Source of the DNA: Catellatospora sp. TT07R-123
Lineage (GTDB): Bacteria; Actinomycetota; Actinomycetes; Mycobacteriales; Micromonosporaceae
Direction: 5' to 3'
Assembly (NCBI RefSeq): GCF_018327705.1
Contig: NZ_BNEM01000001.1
Coordinates: forward strand, 1,798,001 to 1,862,000
Length of the DNA stretch: 64,000 nt
The translations under genes were made by a program, and so were the position numbers. Below are positions 51,934-60,254 of this stretch, in pieces; the stretch's first letter is position 1; the number at the start of each line of letters is the position of its first letter. Below the pieces are notes generated by a model, which did no database searches, was not told where the DNA came from, and saw nothing but the letters and a program-made list of their open reading frames with translations.

Positions 51934-53388
51934 GTGAGCGCGAGTGACATGACCGCGGCGGGGCCCGACCCCCGCCGCTGGAAGGCCCTGGCACTGCTGT
52001 GTACCGCCATGTTCGTGGTCAACCTGGACGCGCAGATCGTGCTGCTGGCGATCCCGTCCATCGAGCGTGATCTGCACTTCACCGGCGGCAGCCAGCAGTG
52101 GGTGCTCAGCGCCTACCTGCTGACCTTCGGTGGTCTGCTGATGCTCGGCGGGCGGATGGCCGACCTGCTCGGCCGCCGCCGCATGTTCTTCATCGGCACC
52201 GCGCTGTTCCTGCTGGCCTCGCTGCTGTGCGGGTTCGCGTGGACCGGCGGCGTGCTGATCGCGGCCCGCACCCTGCAGGGCGCCTCGGCCGCCGTGATGG
52301 CGCCGACGGCACTGTCCATCCTGGTCACCACGTTCGACGAGGGCAGCGAGCGCAACCGCGCGCTCGGCATCTGGTCCGGCGTGGCCGGGTTCGGCGCGAC
52401 CGCCGCGCTGCTGGTCGGCGGCCCGATCACCGACACCCTCGGCTGGGAGTGGATCTTCTTCCTGAACGTGCCGATCGCGCTGGTCCTGCTCGGCTTCGGC
52501 CCGACCCTGCTGCGCGAGAGCAAGGGTGAGCGGAGCAACTCCTTCGACATCGCCGGCGCGATCACGATCACCCTGGCCCTGGTGCTGCTGGTGTACGCGG
52601 TGGTCGAGGCCCCCAAGGCGGGCTGGCTGAGCGCGCAGACCCTCGGCCTGCTGGTCGCCTCGGCGGTCGTGTTCGCCGTGTTCGCCCGGGTGGAGTCGCG
52701 CTCCGCGGCGCCGCTGGTGCCGCTGCGCATCTTCCGCTCCGGCATCCTGGTCGGCGGCAACCTGGTGATGCTGCTGCTCGGCATGATCGGCTTCGGCATG
52801 GGCCTGCTGGTGTCGCTGTACGCGCAGCAGGTGCTCGGCTACACCGCGCTGCTGTTCGGCCTGGGCATGGCGGTGATGACCGTGATGACCGTGTTCGGCT
52901 CGGCGGGCGGCCAGGCGCTGGTCACCAGGATCGGGTTCCGCCCGGTCGCCGCCGGGGCGATGGCGCTGCTCGGCATCGGCTGCGTGCTGCTGTCGCGGAT
53001 CTCGGCCGACGGCAGCTACCTCGGCGACATCCTGCTGCCGCTGCTGGTGTTCGGCCCCGGTCTGGGCGGCTGCTACGTCGCCGCGACCATCGCCTCGCAG
53101 ACCGGCGTCAAGGCGGAGGAGGCCGGTCTGGCCTCCGGCATCAACAGCGCCTCGTTCCAGATCGGCGGCGCGCTGGGCGTGGCGATCTGCTCCACGGTCG
53201 CCGCCGCGGTCACCGGCCTGGCCACCGGCCCGGTCGCGCTCAACGAGGGCTTCCAGAGCGCCTTCGTCGCCTGCGCGATCTTCGCCGCGCTGGGCCTGGC
53301 GGTGGCGCTGCTGCTGGTGCGCCCGTCGCGCCAGTCGTCGCCTGCCGCCGTCGCCACCAAGACCCCGGCCACGGCGCAGGCCGACTGA
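51934..53388 (+). CDS. DHA2-type MFS exporter
   Basis: A 484-aa 14-helix drug:proton antiporter with FVVNLDAQIVLLAIPSIERDL in helix 1, motif A MADLLGRRRMFFIGTALF and motif C near GVAGFGATAALLVGGPITD. The start is GTG with AAGGAG seven bases upstream. It is divergent from the HxlR gene that probably controls it and is followed by a strong terminator. It is a likely self-resistance or product export pump. Confidence 0.92.
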   Translation: MSASDMTAAGPDPRRWKALALLCTAMFVVNLDAQIVLLAIPSIERDLHFTGGSQQWVLSAYLLTFGGLLMLGGRMADLLGRRRMFFIGTALFLLASLLCGFAWTGGVLIAARTLQGASAAVMAPTALSILVTTFDEGSERNRALGIWSGVAGFGATAALLVGGPITDTLGWEWIFFLNVPIALVLLGFGPTLLRESKGERSNSFDIAGAITITLALVLLVYAVVEAPKAGWLSAQTLGLLVASAVVFAVFARVESRSAAPLVPLRIFRSGILVGGNLVMLLLGMIGFGMGLLVSLYAQQVLGYTALLFGLGMAVMTVMTVFGSAGGQALVTRIGFRPVAAGAMALLGIGCVLLSRISADGSYLGDILLPLLVFGPGLGGCYVAATIASQTGVKAEEAGLASGINSASFQIGGALGVAICSTVAAAVTGLATGPVALNEGFQSAFVACAIFAALGLAVALLLVRPSRQSSPAAVATKTPATAQAD

Positions 53389-53400
53389 CCACGTACGTCG

Positions 53401-53432
53401 GCAAAGGGGCGGCCCCGGGGCCGCCCCTTTGC
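53401..53432. terminator. strong terminator, 32-bp perfect palindrome
   Basis: The segment reads identically on both strands (GCAAAGGGGCGGCCCC and its complement), giving a 14-bp stem with a tight loop that ends in CCCTTT. It lies 12 bp after the MFS stop. Confidence 0.85.
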
Positions 53433-53526
53433 TGTATCGACGGACAGCAATCAGGAAGATGTGCCGTCCGCCACCGGGCGGCACGCTCATGTCTGACCCA
53501 GACTGCTGATGCCAAGGAGGCAATCG

Positions 53527-54711
53527 GTGTCGACCACCCACGCCCCAGCCGGGGCCGACCTAGTCGAACGCGCCACCCAGCTGCAACCCCTGCTGCGTTC
53601 CCACGCCCTGTGGACCGAGGAGAACCGGCGCCTGCATACAGAGAACATCGAGGCCCTCGCCGACGCCGGTGTGTTCCGGATGCGGGTGCCCACCCGCTAC
53701 GGCGGCCTGGAGAGCGACTCCAAGACCATGGTCGACGTGTGCGGCGCGATCGGCCGCGGCGACAGCTCGACGGCCTGGAACATCTCCGTGTGGTTCACCT
53801 GCACCTGGATGGCGAGCATGTTCGCCGACGAGGTCCAGGACGAGGTCTTCGCCACCCCGGACGTACGCGTCTGCGGTGTGCTCAGCCCGACCGCGGTGGC
53901 CGTGCCCAGCAACGGCGGCTACCTGGTCAACGGCAGCTGGCACTTCGTCAGCGGTGCCCTGCACAGCCAGTGGCAGGTCATCGTGGCGCTCGCGCCCGCC
54001 CCGGACGGGGTGCAGCAGATGCCGGTGCTGGCCATGGTGCCGATGTCGGACCTGGAGATCGTGGACGACTGGCGCACCGCGGGCCTGCGGGGCACCGGCA
54101 GCGTGTCCACCGTGGCCAAGGACGTGTTCGTGCCCGCGATCCGGGTGCTGCCGGTGCCGCTGGTGCTCCAGGAGCAGTACGCCTCGCAGCTCAACACCGC
54201 CATCCCGATGTTCCGCACCCCGCTGATGCCGGTGGGCTGCGCCTCGTTCGTCGGCGGCTCGGTCGGCATCGCCCGCGCCGCCATGGACAACTTCATGGAG
54301 CGCCTGCCCGGCCGCCCGATCACCTACACGGGGTACGAGAGCCAGGCCGCGGCGCCGCTGACGCACCTCCAGCTGGCCCAGGCCAGCCTGCTGACCGACG
54401 AGGCCGAATACCACGCCCAGCGGATCGCCGCGCTCGTCGACCACAAGGACCGCAGCGGCGAGGCGTGGACGCTGGAGGAGCGGGTCCGCACCCGGGTCAG
54501 CACCGGCCGCGCGTTCCAGCTCGTCAAGTCGGCCGTGGACGTGCTCAACACGGCCAGCGGCGGCTCGTCGGTGTTCAGCACGGTGCCGATCCAGCGCCTG
54601 GAGCGCGACATCCAGACGATGAACCTGCACGCCCTGATGCACCCGAACACCACTGCGGAGGTCTACGGCCGCGTCCTGTGCGATCTGGAACCCAACACCC
54701 CCTTCATCTGA
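53527..54711 (+). CDS. acyl-CoA-dehydrogenase-fold flavin monooxygenase (paralogue 3)
   Basis: A 394-aa paralogue of the 14152 and 48671 enzymes (shared RYGGLES, GRGDSSTAWN, DEVQDEVFATPDVRVCG, LRGTGSVSTVAKD; C-terminus EPNTPFI). A longer frame opens with ATG at 53509, but AAGGAGG lies within it, six bases before a GTG at 53527, so GTG is the start and gives the same length as paralogue 2. It is followed after 15 bp by an epoxide hydrolase. Epoxide formation upstream of that hydrolase is a reasonable but unproven role. Confidence 0.85.
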   Translation: MSTTHAPAGADLVERATQLQPLLRSHALWTEENRRLHTENIEALADAGVFRMRVPTRYGGLESDSKTMVDVCGAIGRGDSSTAWNISVWFTCTWMASMFADEVQDEVFATPDVRVCGVLSPTAVAVPSNGGYLVNGSWHFVSGALHSQWQVIVALAPAPDGVQQMPVLAMVPMSDLEIVDDWRTAGLRGTGSVSTVAKDVFVPAIRVLPVPLVLQEQYASQLNTAIPMFRTPLMPVGCASFVGGSVGIARAAMDNFMERLPGRPITYTGYESQAAAPLTHLQLAQASLLTDEAEYHAQRIAALVDHKDRSGEAWTLEERVRTRVSTGRAFQLVKSAVDVLNTASGGSSVFSTVPIQRLERDIQTMNLHALMHPNTTAEVYGRVLCDLEPNTPFI

Positions 54712-54726
54712 TCGAAAGGCGTGGCG

Positions 54727-55896
54727 ATGTACCCGTACCGCATCGACATCCCGCAGGCTCAGCTGGACGATCTGCACCGCCGGGTGACCGAGACCCGCTG
54801 GCCCACCGAGCCCGCCGGGCTGGGCTGGAGCCGCGGCATCCCGCTGGACTACCTCAAGGAACTCGCCGACTACTGGGTCAACACCTACGACTGGCGCAAG
54901 GCCGAGGAGCGCCTCAACCAGTACCCCCAGTTCATGACCGAGATCGACGGCGCGAACGTGCACTTCCTGCACGTACGTTCGCCTGAGCCGGACGCGACGC
55001 CGCTGGTGCTCACCCACGGCTGGCCGGGGTCCATCGTGGAGTTCCTGGACTCGATCGGCCCGCTGACCGACCCGGTCGCGCACGGTGGCACCGCCGCCGA
55101 TGCGTTCCACCTGGTCATCCCGTCGATCCCGGGCCACGGCTTCTCCGGCCCGCTGACCGAGACCGGCTGGGACATCCCACGCGTGGCGCGGGCCTGGGTG
55201 GAGCTGATGAACCGCCTCGGCTACGACCGGTACGGCGTGCAGGGCGGCGACTGGGGCTCGTTCATCTCGCTGGAGATGGGCCGGATCAACCCGGACCAGG
55301 TCATCGGCGTGCACGTCAACCTGCTGCTCACCCCGACCTCCGGCGACCCGGCCGAGCTGGAGGGGCTCTCGGAGGTCGAGCACGTCCGCATCGCCCGGCT
55401 CAACAACTACCACGCCGACCTGTCCGGCTACGCCAAGGTGCAGTCGACCCGGCCGCTGACGGTGTCCTACGGCCTGCACGACTCGCCCGTGGGCCAGCTC
55501 GCCTGGATCATGGAGAAGTTCCGGGAGTGGACCGACTCGGCCGGCCTGCCGGAGGACGCCGTCGACCGCGACCTGATGCTGACCAACGTGATGCTGTACT
55601 GGCTGACCGGCACCGCCGGGTCCTCGGCGCACCTGTACTACGACTCGGGCAACTACCTGGGCAAGTGGTTCATGCCGGGGCCGCGTGAGGTGATGAACGT
55701 GCCGATCGGCGTCGCGGTGGCCATCCCGGACGTGACCCCGCCGGTGCGCACCTTCGCCGAGCGCGACCTGCCCACCATCTCCCACTGGGAGGAGTACGAC
55801 CGGGGCAGCCACTTCTTCGCCATGGAGGAGCCGGACCTGTTCGTGCACGACGTGCGGCTGTTCTACCGCTCGCTGCGTACGGCCCTGGCGGCCTGA
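54727..55896 (+). CDS. epoxide hydrolase, EphB/SgcF type
   Basis: A 389-aa alpha/beta-hydrolase-fold epoxide hydrolase with the N-terminal cap extension. The oxyanion-hole motif is HGWPGS, the nucleophile Asp is in QGGDWGS, and the catalytic His is in [12 protein letters not shown]. The family contains SgcF, NcsF2 and other enediyne-cluster hydrolases as well as many catabolic ones. The ATG at 54727 is preferred over the GTG at 54721 because GAAAGG then has normal spacing. It is co-transcribed with the flavin monooxygenase upstream. Confidence 0.92.
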   Translation: MYPYRIDIPQAQLDDLHRRVTETRWPTEPAGLGWSRGIPLDYLKELADYWVNTYDWRKAEERLNQYPQFMTEIDGANVHFLHVRSPEPDATPLVLTHGWPGSIVEFLDSIGPLTDPVAHGGTAADAFHLVIPSIPGHGFSGPLTETGWDIPRVARAWVELMNRLGYDRYGVQGGDWGSFISLEMGRINPDQVIGVHVNLLLTPTSGDPAELEGLSEVEHVRIARLNNYHADLSGYAKVQSTRPLTVSYGLHDSPVGQLAWIMEKFREWTDSAGLPEDAVDRDLMLTNVMLYWLTGTAGSSAHLYYDSGNYLGKWFMPGPREVMNVPIGVAVAIPDVTPPVRTFAERDLPTISHWEEYDRGSHFFAMEEPDLFVHDVRLFYRSLRTALAA

Positions 55897-55904
55897 ACCG
55901 ACAC

Positions 55905-55935
55905 CGCGGCGGGCGGGCCGAGCCCGCCCGCCGCG
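55905..55935. terminator. bidirectional terminator
   Basis: A perfect 13-bp stem (CGCGGCGGGCGGG and its complement) with a 5-nt loop lies between convergent genes. Confidence 0.8.
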
Positions 55936-55943
55936 AACGGTCC

Positions 55944-56741
55944 TCAGTCGACCAGCGAGCCGCAGGTCAGGTTCAGCACCGTGCCGGTCATCGCGGCCGC
56001 GCGGTCCGAGGCGGCGAACACCGCGGCCTCGGCCACGTCGTCCAGCGTCGGCAGCCGCTTGAGCAGCGTGTTCCCGGCCGCCCCGGCGACCATGTCCGAC
56101 AGCGGCACCCCGGCCCGCGCCGCGATCGGCTCGAACACCTCGCGGCTGTAGGAACCGGCCTCGATGGCCTGCGGCACCGCGTCCGGGCGCAGGCAGACCA
56201 CCCGCACGCCGCTGCCGCCGAGCTCTCCGGCCAGCAGGCGCGAGGTCGCCTCGATCGCCGCGCAGGTCACCCCGAAGCCGAGGAAGCCGGGGCCGGGCAG
56301 CTTCGAGCCGGGCGTCGACAGCGACAGGATCACCCCGGAGCCCTGCCGGGTCATGTGCCGGGCGGCGGCCTTGGCCGTCACGAACTGCGCCCGGGTGTAC
56401 GCGTTGATCGGGTGCAGGAAGTCGTCCAGCGCCAGCTCCGCGAACGGCGTGCCCTGCACGTGCATGATGCCGACCGCGTTGAGCACGATGTCGATCGAGC
56501 CCGCCTCCTTGGCGACGTGGTCGGCGTGGTCGGCGACGGCGTGCTCGTCCATCGCGTCCAGCTGCGCCGTCTCGACGCTGCCGCCCTCGTCCCGGATCCG
56601 CGCGGCCACCGCGTCCAGCTTGGACTGGGTGCGCCCGGTCAGGTAGACGGCGGCACCCTCCCGGGCGAAGGCGCGGGCCACGGCCGAGCCGATGGCGCCG
56701 GCTCCACCGTGGACGATGGCGTTCTTGTTCGCGAGCAGCAT
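55944..56741 (-). CDS. SDR-like protein lacking the catalytic Tyr-x-x-x-Lys
   Basis: A 265-aa Rossmann protein with an SDR cofactor loop (IVHGGAGAIGSAVARAFA), the helix-4 motif as LNAVGIM and the catalytic-Ser strand GVILSLSTPGS. Where YxxxK should lie it reads LGFGVTCAAIEATSR, without Tyr or Lys. It may bind NAD(P) without classical SDR catalysis, use other residues, or be an enoyl-reductase-like divergent member. It is 105 bp downstream of an intact SDR on the same strand, with a hairpin between, so it may have its own promoter. Confidence 0.8.
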   Translation of the reverse strand: MLLANKNAIVHGGAGAIGSAVARAFAREGAAVYLTGRTQSKLDAVAARIRDEGGSVETAQLDAMDEHAVADHADHVAKEAGSIDIVLNAVGIMHVQGTPFAELALDDFLHPINAYTRAQFVTAKAAARHMTRQGSGVILSLSTPGSKLPGPGFLGFGVTCAAIEATSRLLAGELGGSGVRVVCLRPDAVPQAIEAGSYSREVFEPIAARAGVPLSDMVAGAAGNTLLKRLPTLDDVAEAAVFAASDRAAAMTGTVLNLTCGSLVD

Positions 56742-56782
56742 TGGGGGAATTCTTCCTCTTTGGGGGCAAGGTCCATCTTGCT

Positions 56783-56822
56783 AACGGCCGCACCCGCGCA
56801 CAGGACACGTCGTGCGGCCGTT
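56783..56822. terminator. hairpin between two SDR genes
   Basis: AACGGCCGCAC and GTGCGGCCGTT form an 11-bp stem with an 18-nt loop. It lies 24 bp past the stop of the intact SDR and probably ends its transcript. Confidence 0.55.
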
Positions 56823-56846
56823 TCATCCCCGGTGCCGCCGCGCGGG

Positions 56847-57590
56847 TCAGGCCCCGTAACCGCCGTCGACGTTGACGGCGGCACCCGTGATGTACCCCGC
56901 CTCGGGTCCCGCCAGGAACGCCACCAGCCCGGCGACCTCGTCCACGGTGCCGTAGCGGCCCGCCGCGATGAACGGCACCGTGAAGCCCGCGAACGGGCCG
57001 TCGGCCGGGTTCATGTCGGTGTCGACCGGGCCCGGCTGCACGGTGTTGACGGTGATGCCGCGGCTGCTCACCTCGCGGGCCAGGCCGCGGGTGAAGCCGG
57101 CGACGCCGGCCTTGGTCAGCGCGTACACGCTGCCGCCGCCGTAGTGGATGCGGTCGCCGTTGACGCTGCCGATGGTGATGATCCGGCCGCCCTCCCCCAT
57201 GTGCCGCAGCGCCTCCCGCGAGGCGTGGAACACCGCGTCCAGGTTGACCGCCACCATCCGCTCGTAGTGCTCGTCGTCGATCTGGTCGATCGGCGCCACG
57301 ACCGCGACACCGGCGTTGTTGACCAGGATGTCCACCTTGCCGAAGCGCTGCGCCACCTCGGCGATCCCGGCCCGGACGGCGGCGCCGTCGGCGGAGTCGA
57401 CCCGCAGCGCCACGGCCTGCCCGCCCTGGCTGTCGATCTCCTTCACCACGGCTTCGGCCCGGTCGGCCGACGCCTGGTAGGTCAGCGCGACCGTGGCGCC
57501 CTGCGCCGCGAGCCGCTTGGCGATCCCGGCGCCGATGCCGCGCGATCCACCCGTGACGACGGCGACCTTGCCCGCCAGCTGCTGTGCCAT
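56847..57590 (-). CDS. classical SDR oxidoreductase (FabG-like)
   Basis: A 247-aa short-chain reductase: TGGSRGIGAGIAKRLA cofactor loop, NNAG in ILVNNAGVAVV, catalytic Tyr/Lys in SVYALTKAGVAGF, and PGPVDTDMNP. NADPH is likely from the Arg in GGSRG. It is divergent from a TetR gene; two copies of a shared palindromic box lie between them, so it is the probable target of that repressor. The role may be general carbonyl detoxification and not part of the biosynthetic pathway. Confidence 0.94.
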   Translation of the reverse strand: MAQQLAGKVAVVTGGSRGIGAGIAKRLAAQGATVALTYQASADRAEAVVKEIDSQGGQAVALRVDSADGAAVRAGIAEVAQRFGKVDILVNNAGVAVVAPIDQIDDEHYERMVAVNLDAVFHASREALRHMGEGGRIITIGSVNGDRIHYGGGSVYALTKAGVAGFTRGLAREVSSRGITVNTVQPGPVDTDMNPADGPFAGFTVPFIAAGRYGTVDEVAGLVAFLAGPEAGYITGAAVNVDGGYGA

Positions 57591-57616
57591 GACACTCCAC
57601 CCCTCAGTTCGACTTC

Positions 57617-57632
57617 TTGAGTGCTCATTCAA
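57617..57632 (+). promoter_or_regulatory. TetR operator copy 1
   Basis: TTGAGTGCTCATTCAA is an imperfect palindrome in the SDR/TetR divergent gap. It matches copy 2, in the opposite orientation, at 13 of 16 positions, with differences only in the centre. Confidence 0.7.
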
Positions 57633-57668
57633 CATGTCATGGCGCAGCCCCCCGCCGCAAGTGATATC

Positions 57669-57684
57669 TTGAACAGGCACTCAA
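57669..57684 (-). promoter_or_regulatory. TetR operator copy 2
   Basis: Read on the minus strand it is TTGAGTGCCTGTTCAA, the partner of copy 1. It lies 22 bp upstream of the TetR ATG, suited to autorepression. Confidence 0.7.
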
Positions 57685-57706
57685 AAACTTTCCGGAGGGT
57701 ACGGCG

Positions 57707-58303
57707 ATGACACCGGCACTCGGGCGGCCCCGCGAGTACGACACCGACGAGGTGCTCGACCGCGCCATGAAGGTCTTCTGGGCCAAGGGCTACGAGGGCA
57801 CCAGCATGGCCGACCTGACCGCCGCCAGCGGCCTGAAGCCGGGCAGCATCTACTCCGCGTTCGGGTCCAAGGCCGGGCTGTTCGAGCGGGTGCTCGACCG
57901 CTACGTCGACACGGTGTTCGGCTACGCCGCGGCGGCGGTGCGGGCGCCGACCGTGCGCGAGGTGGTCCGGCGCTGGCTGGACGGGGTGGTCCACGCCACC
58001 ACCGGCAGCACGACACCGCCCGGCTGCCTGCTGGTGCAGGGCGCGCTCGCGGTCGGCGACACCGCCCGCGCGGTGCAGGAGCAGCTGCACCGGCGCCGCC
58101 TGGCCGGGGAGCGGATGCTCGTCGAGCGGCTGGAACGCGCCCGCAGCGAGGGCGACCTGCCCGCCGGGGCCGACCCCGCCGCGATCGCGGGCTGGCTGCT
58201 GTCGCTGAGCGCGGGCATGTCGGTCGAGGCGGCCGGGGGCGCCGACCGGCGGCGCTTGCAGCGCACCGCCGACCTGGCGCTGGCCCGGCTGCCGTGGGAG
58301 TGA
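57707..58303 (+). CDS. TetR-family regulator
   Basis: A 198-aa repressor with HTH (about 10-60: VLDRAMKVFWAKGYEGTSMADL, ASGLKPGSIYSAFGSKAGLF) and a TetR_C-type effector domain containing PPGCLLVQGALAVGD, as in AcrR/NemR-like repressors that sense electrophiles. The ATG has GGAGGG upstream. It is divergent from an SDR gene, and two matching boxes between them indicate shared control. Confidence 0.93.
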   Translation: MTPALGRPREYDTDEVLDRAMKVFWAKGYEGTSMADLTAASGLKPGSIYSAFGSKAGLFERVLDRYVDTVFGYAAAAVRAPTVREVVRRWLDGVVHATTGSTTPPGCLLVQGALAVGDTARAVQEQLHRRRLAGERMLVERLERARSEGDLPAGADPAAIAGWLLSLSAGMSVEAAGGADRRRLQRTADLALARLPWE

Positions 58304-58312
58304 ACGGCGCCG

Positions 58313-59239
58313 TCAGACCGGCTTGGTGAACGTGTCGCACTGGCGCCCGTCACCGGTCTGGTAACCGGTGCCGAACCAGCGGCTGCGCTGCTCGGAGGTG
58401 CCGTGGGTGAACTTCGACTCGTCGACCCGGCCGCCCGCCTGGGACTGGATCCTGTCGTCGCCGATCGCGGCGGCCGCCTCCAGCGCCTGGTCGATGTCGG
58501 CCTGGGTCAGCGAGCTGAAGATGGGCTGCCCCTTGGCGTCCTTCGTCTCCAGTGCGTGCTTGGCCCATACCCCCGCGAAGCAGTCGGCCTGGAGTTCCAG
58601 CCGGACCGACAGCCCGTTGGCACTGCCCGGATCGGCCTCGGAGCGGCGCTGCACGTCGTCGGAGGTGCCCAGCAGGTCCTGCACGTGGTGGCCGTACTCG
58701 TGGGCCAGCACATACGGCTGGGCGAAGCGGCCCTTGGCGCCGAAGCGCGAGGCCAGCTCGTCGTAGAAGGACAGGTCGATGTAGACCTGGTCGTCCAGCG
58801 GGCAGTAGAACGGGCCCACCCCGCTGTCGGCCGTGCCGCAGCCGGTGTTGACCTGCTGGGCGAAGAAGACCGTGTCCACCTGCTGGTACTGCTCGCCGAA
58901 GGTGGTCGGCAGCGCGGTGCGCCAGTACGCCTGGATCGAGTTCACGTACAGCGCGTTGCGGCACTCGCTCTGGTTGAGCCGGTCCGGGTTGGCCGTCGAG
59001 CAGGTCTGGTCCACGCCCGGCCCGCCCGCCTCGTCGCCGCCGTCGCCCATCAGCTTCGGGCCGAGGAACGTCCCCGCCACGATCAGCGCGAGCACCAGCA
59101 GCGTGCCCAGCGTGCCGCCGCCGCCCGGGATGGGGATGGGAAAGCCGCCACCGCCGAGACCGCCGAGCGAGCCGCCGCCGGAGCCCCGCTTGTCGGTGAC
59201 CTGACTGGTGTCGATGTCAGCGTTCTCGTTGAGGGTCAT
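58313..59239 (-). CDS. membrane-anchored neutral zinc metallopeptidase (YpfJ family)
   Basis: A 308-aa protein of the putative neutral zinc metallopeptidase family. It has a Gly-rich N-terminus, one membrane helix (LGTLLVLALIVAGTFLGPKL), then an extracytoplasmic domain with the zinc motif HEYGHHVQ near residue 180 and ELQADCFAGVWA supplying the third ligand. Four or more cysteines in the outer domain could form disulfides. Its substrate is unknown. It is a conserved actinobacterial gene and marks the return to housekeeping genes. Confidence 0.92.
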   Translation of the reverse strand: MTLNENADIDTSQVTDKRGSGGGSLGGLGGGGFPIPIPGGGGTLGTLLVLALIVAGTFLGPKLMGDGGDEAGGPGVDQTCSTANPDRLNQSECRNALYVNSIQAYWRTALPTTFGEQYQQVDTVFFAQQVNTGCGTADSGVGPFYCPLDDQVYIDLSFYDELASRFGAKGRFAQPYVLAHEYGHHVQDLLGTSDDVQRRSEADPGSANGLSVRLELQADCFAGVWAKHALETKDAKGQPIFSSLTQADIDQALEAAAAIGDDRIQSQAGGRVDESKFTHGTSEQRSRWFGTGYQTGDGRQCDTFTKPV

Positions 59240-59325
59240 GCGCGCCGGATACCCGCCGCGCGGCGCGATATTCGGGCCGCGCCGTGTCAGCTCGGGATGT
59301 CGGCCGGGGCCGTTACGCTCCGCCC

Positions 59326-59622
59326 ATGGCCGAATGGATCTACTTCCTGCACCCGCCGCGCGACGACTTCGCGGCCACCATGACCGACGCCGAGAAGGCG
59401 GCCTGGGGCGTGCACTTCGAGCAGCTCAAGCAGCTGCTCGCCGACGGCGTGCTGATCCTGGCCGGGCCGACGCTGGGCCGGGTCAACACCGGCATCTGCG
59501 TGTTCGAGGCCGAGGACGAGGCAGCGGCCATGCAGATCATGAACAGCGACCCGGTGGTCGCGGGCGGCTTCGCCCAGGGCGAGCTGCGCCCGTTCCGCGC
59601 CGCCCTGCTGCGCGGCCGCTGA
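59326..59622 (+). CDS. YciI-like protein
   Basis: A 98-aa ferredoxin-like fold protein of the YCII family, with HPPRDDFAATMTDAEKAAW, the conserved HFEQLKQLLADGVLILAGPTL and AMQIMNSDPVVAGGFA. The family is thought to have enzymatic activity (His/Asp pair), but substrates are mostly unknown. It stands alone between divergent and convergent neighbours. Confidence 0.9.
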   Translation: MAEWIYFLHPPRDDFAATMTDAEKAAWGVHFEQLKQLLADGVLILAGPTLGRVNTGICVFEAEDEAAAMQIMNSDPVVAGGFAQGELRPFRAALLRGR

Positions 59623-59646
59623 GTCTGAGCGGCGCACCGCGACCGG

Positions 59647-60141
59647 TCAGGGCACCACCACGACCGGCCAGCGGCCGAGGCGGACCAGGCGGGTCGCGAC
59701 CGAGCCGAGGAACCGGTGCCCGGCCTGCGCGGACGTGCCGACGACGAGCATGTCGGCCTTGAACTGGTCGGCGGTGTCGCGCAGCTGCGCGAACGGGTCG
59801 CCCTGGCGCACCACGAAGGTGACCGGCAGGCCCATCTCCTCGGCAGCCTGGCGCGCACCGGCGCGCAGCTGCTCGGCGACCTCGTCGTTGGCGTCGGCGG
59901 CGGCCACGGCGAGGTCGGCGTACATGGTGGTGAGCAGGCCCGAGGGGGCGCCGACGAAGACGACGACCAGGCGGCACCGCTGGCGGCGGGCCAGGCCCGC
60001 GGCGTACGCGGCGGCGTGCTCGGAGGTGGGGCTGCCGTCGACCCCGACCACGATCACGCGGGGGCCGTCGGTGCCGCACTCGAACTCGTGGCGCAGGGCG
60101 GCCGGGCCGTAGTGCTCGGCCGCGCCGATCGGAGTGTCCAT
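59647..60141 (-). CDS. universal stress protein (UspA family)
   Basis: A 164-aa single-domain USP: RVIVVGVDGSPTSEHAAAYAA at the start and the ATP-binding-like end ADMLVVGTSAQAGHRFLGSVATRLVR. The ending differs somewhat from the G-2x-G-9x-G-S/T motif (GTSAQAGHRFLGSVA), so nucleotide binding is probable but not certain. It is cytoplasmic and usually stress- or dormancy-induced. It is divergent from a TetR gene. Confidence 0.92.
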   Translation of the reverse strand: MDTPIGAAEHYGPAALRHEFECGTDGPRVIVVGVDGSPTSEHAAAYAAGLARRQRCRLVVVFVGAPSGLLTTMYADLAVAAADANDEVAEQLRAGARQAAEEMGLPVTFVVRQGDPFAQLRDTADQFKADMLVVGTSAQAGHRFLGSVATRLVRLGRWPVVVVP

Positions 60142-60203
60142 CAGCTGCTCAGGTTCCTATCGAGGGGCGTCCACGTCAAGCATGCCAGTTCTTGCCGAGT
60201 ACG

Positions 60204-60228
60204 CAAAGTTGCCCATGCGGCAAGTTTG
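60204..60228. promoter_or_regulatory. candidate TetR operator upstream of 60255 gene
   Basis: CAAAGTTGCC and GGCAAGTTTG (10-bp arms, one mismatch) flank CATGC. It lies 26 bp before the TetR GTG and shares the AGTTGCCC...GGCAA core with the site at 60863. Confidence 0.6.
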
Positions 60229-60254
60229 CCCGGCGGGCGGTAAAGTGTGCGGTT

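Noticed and set aside
53509-53526. ATG at 53509 as start of the third flavin monooxygenase
   Set aside because: The ribosome site AAGGAGG lies downstream of it, inside the extension, and points to the GTG at 53527.
53560-57600. 1346-codon minus-strand open frame
   Set aside because: It runs through four genuine genes in other frames; the composition is Arg/Ala/Gly shadow sequence typical of high-GC antisense frames.
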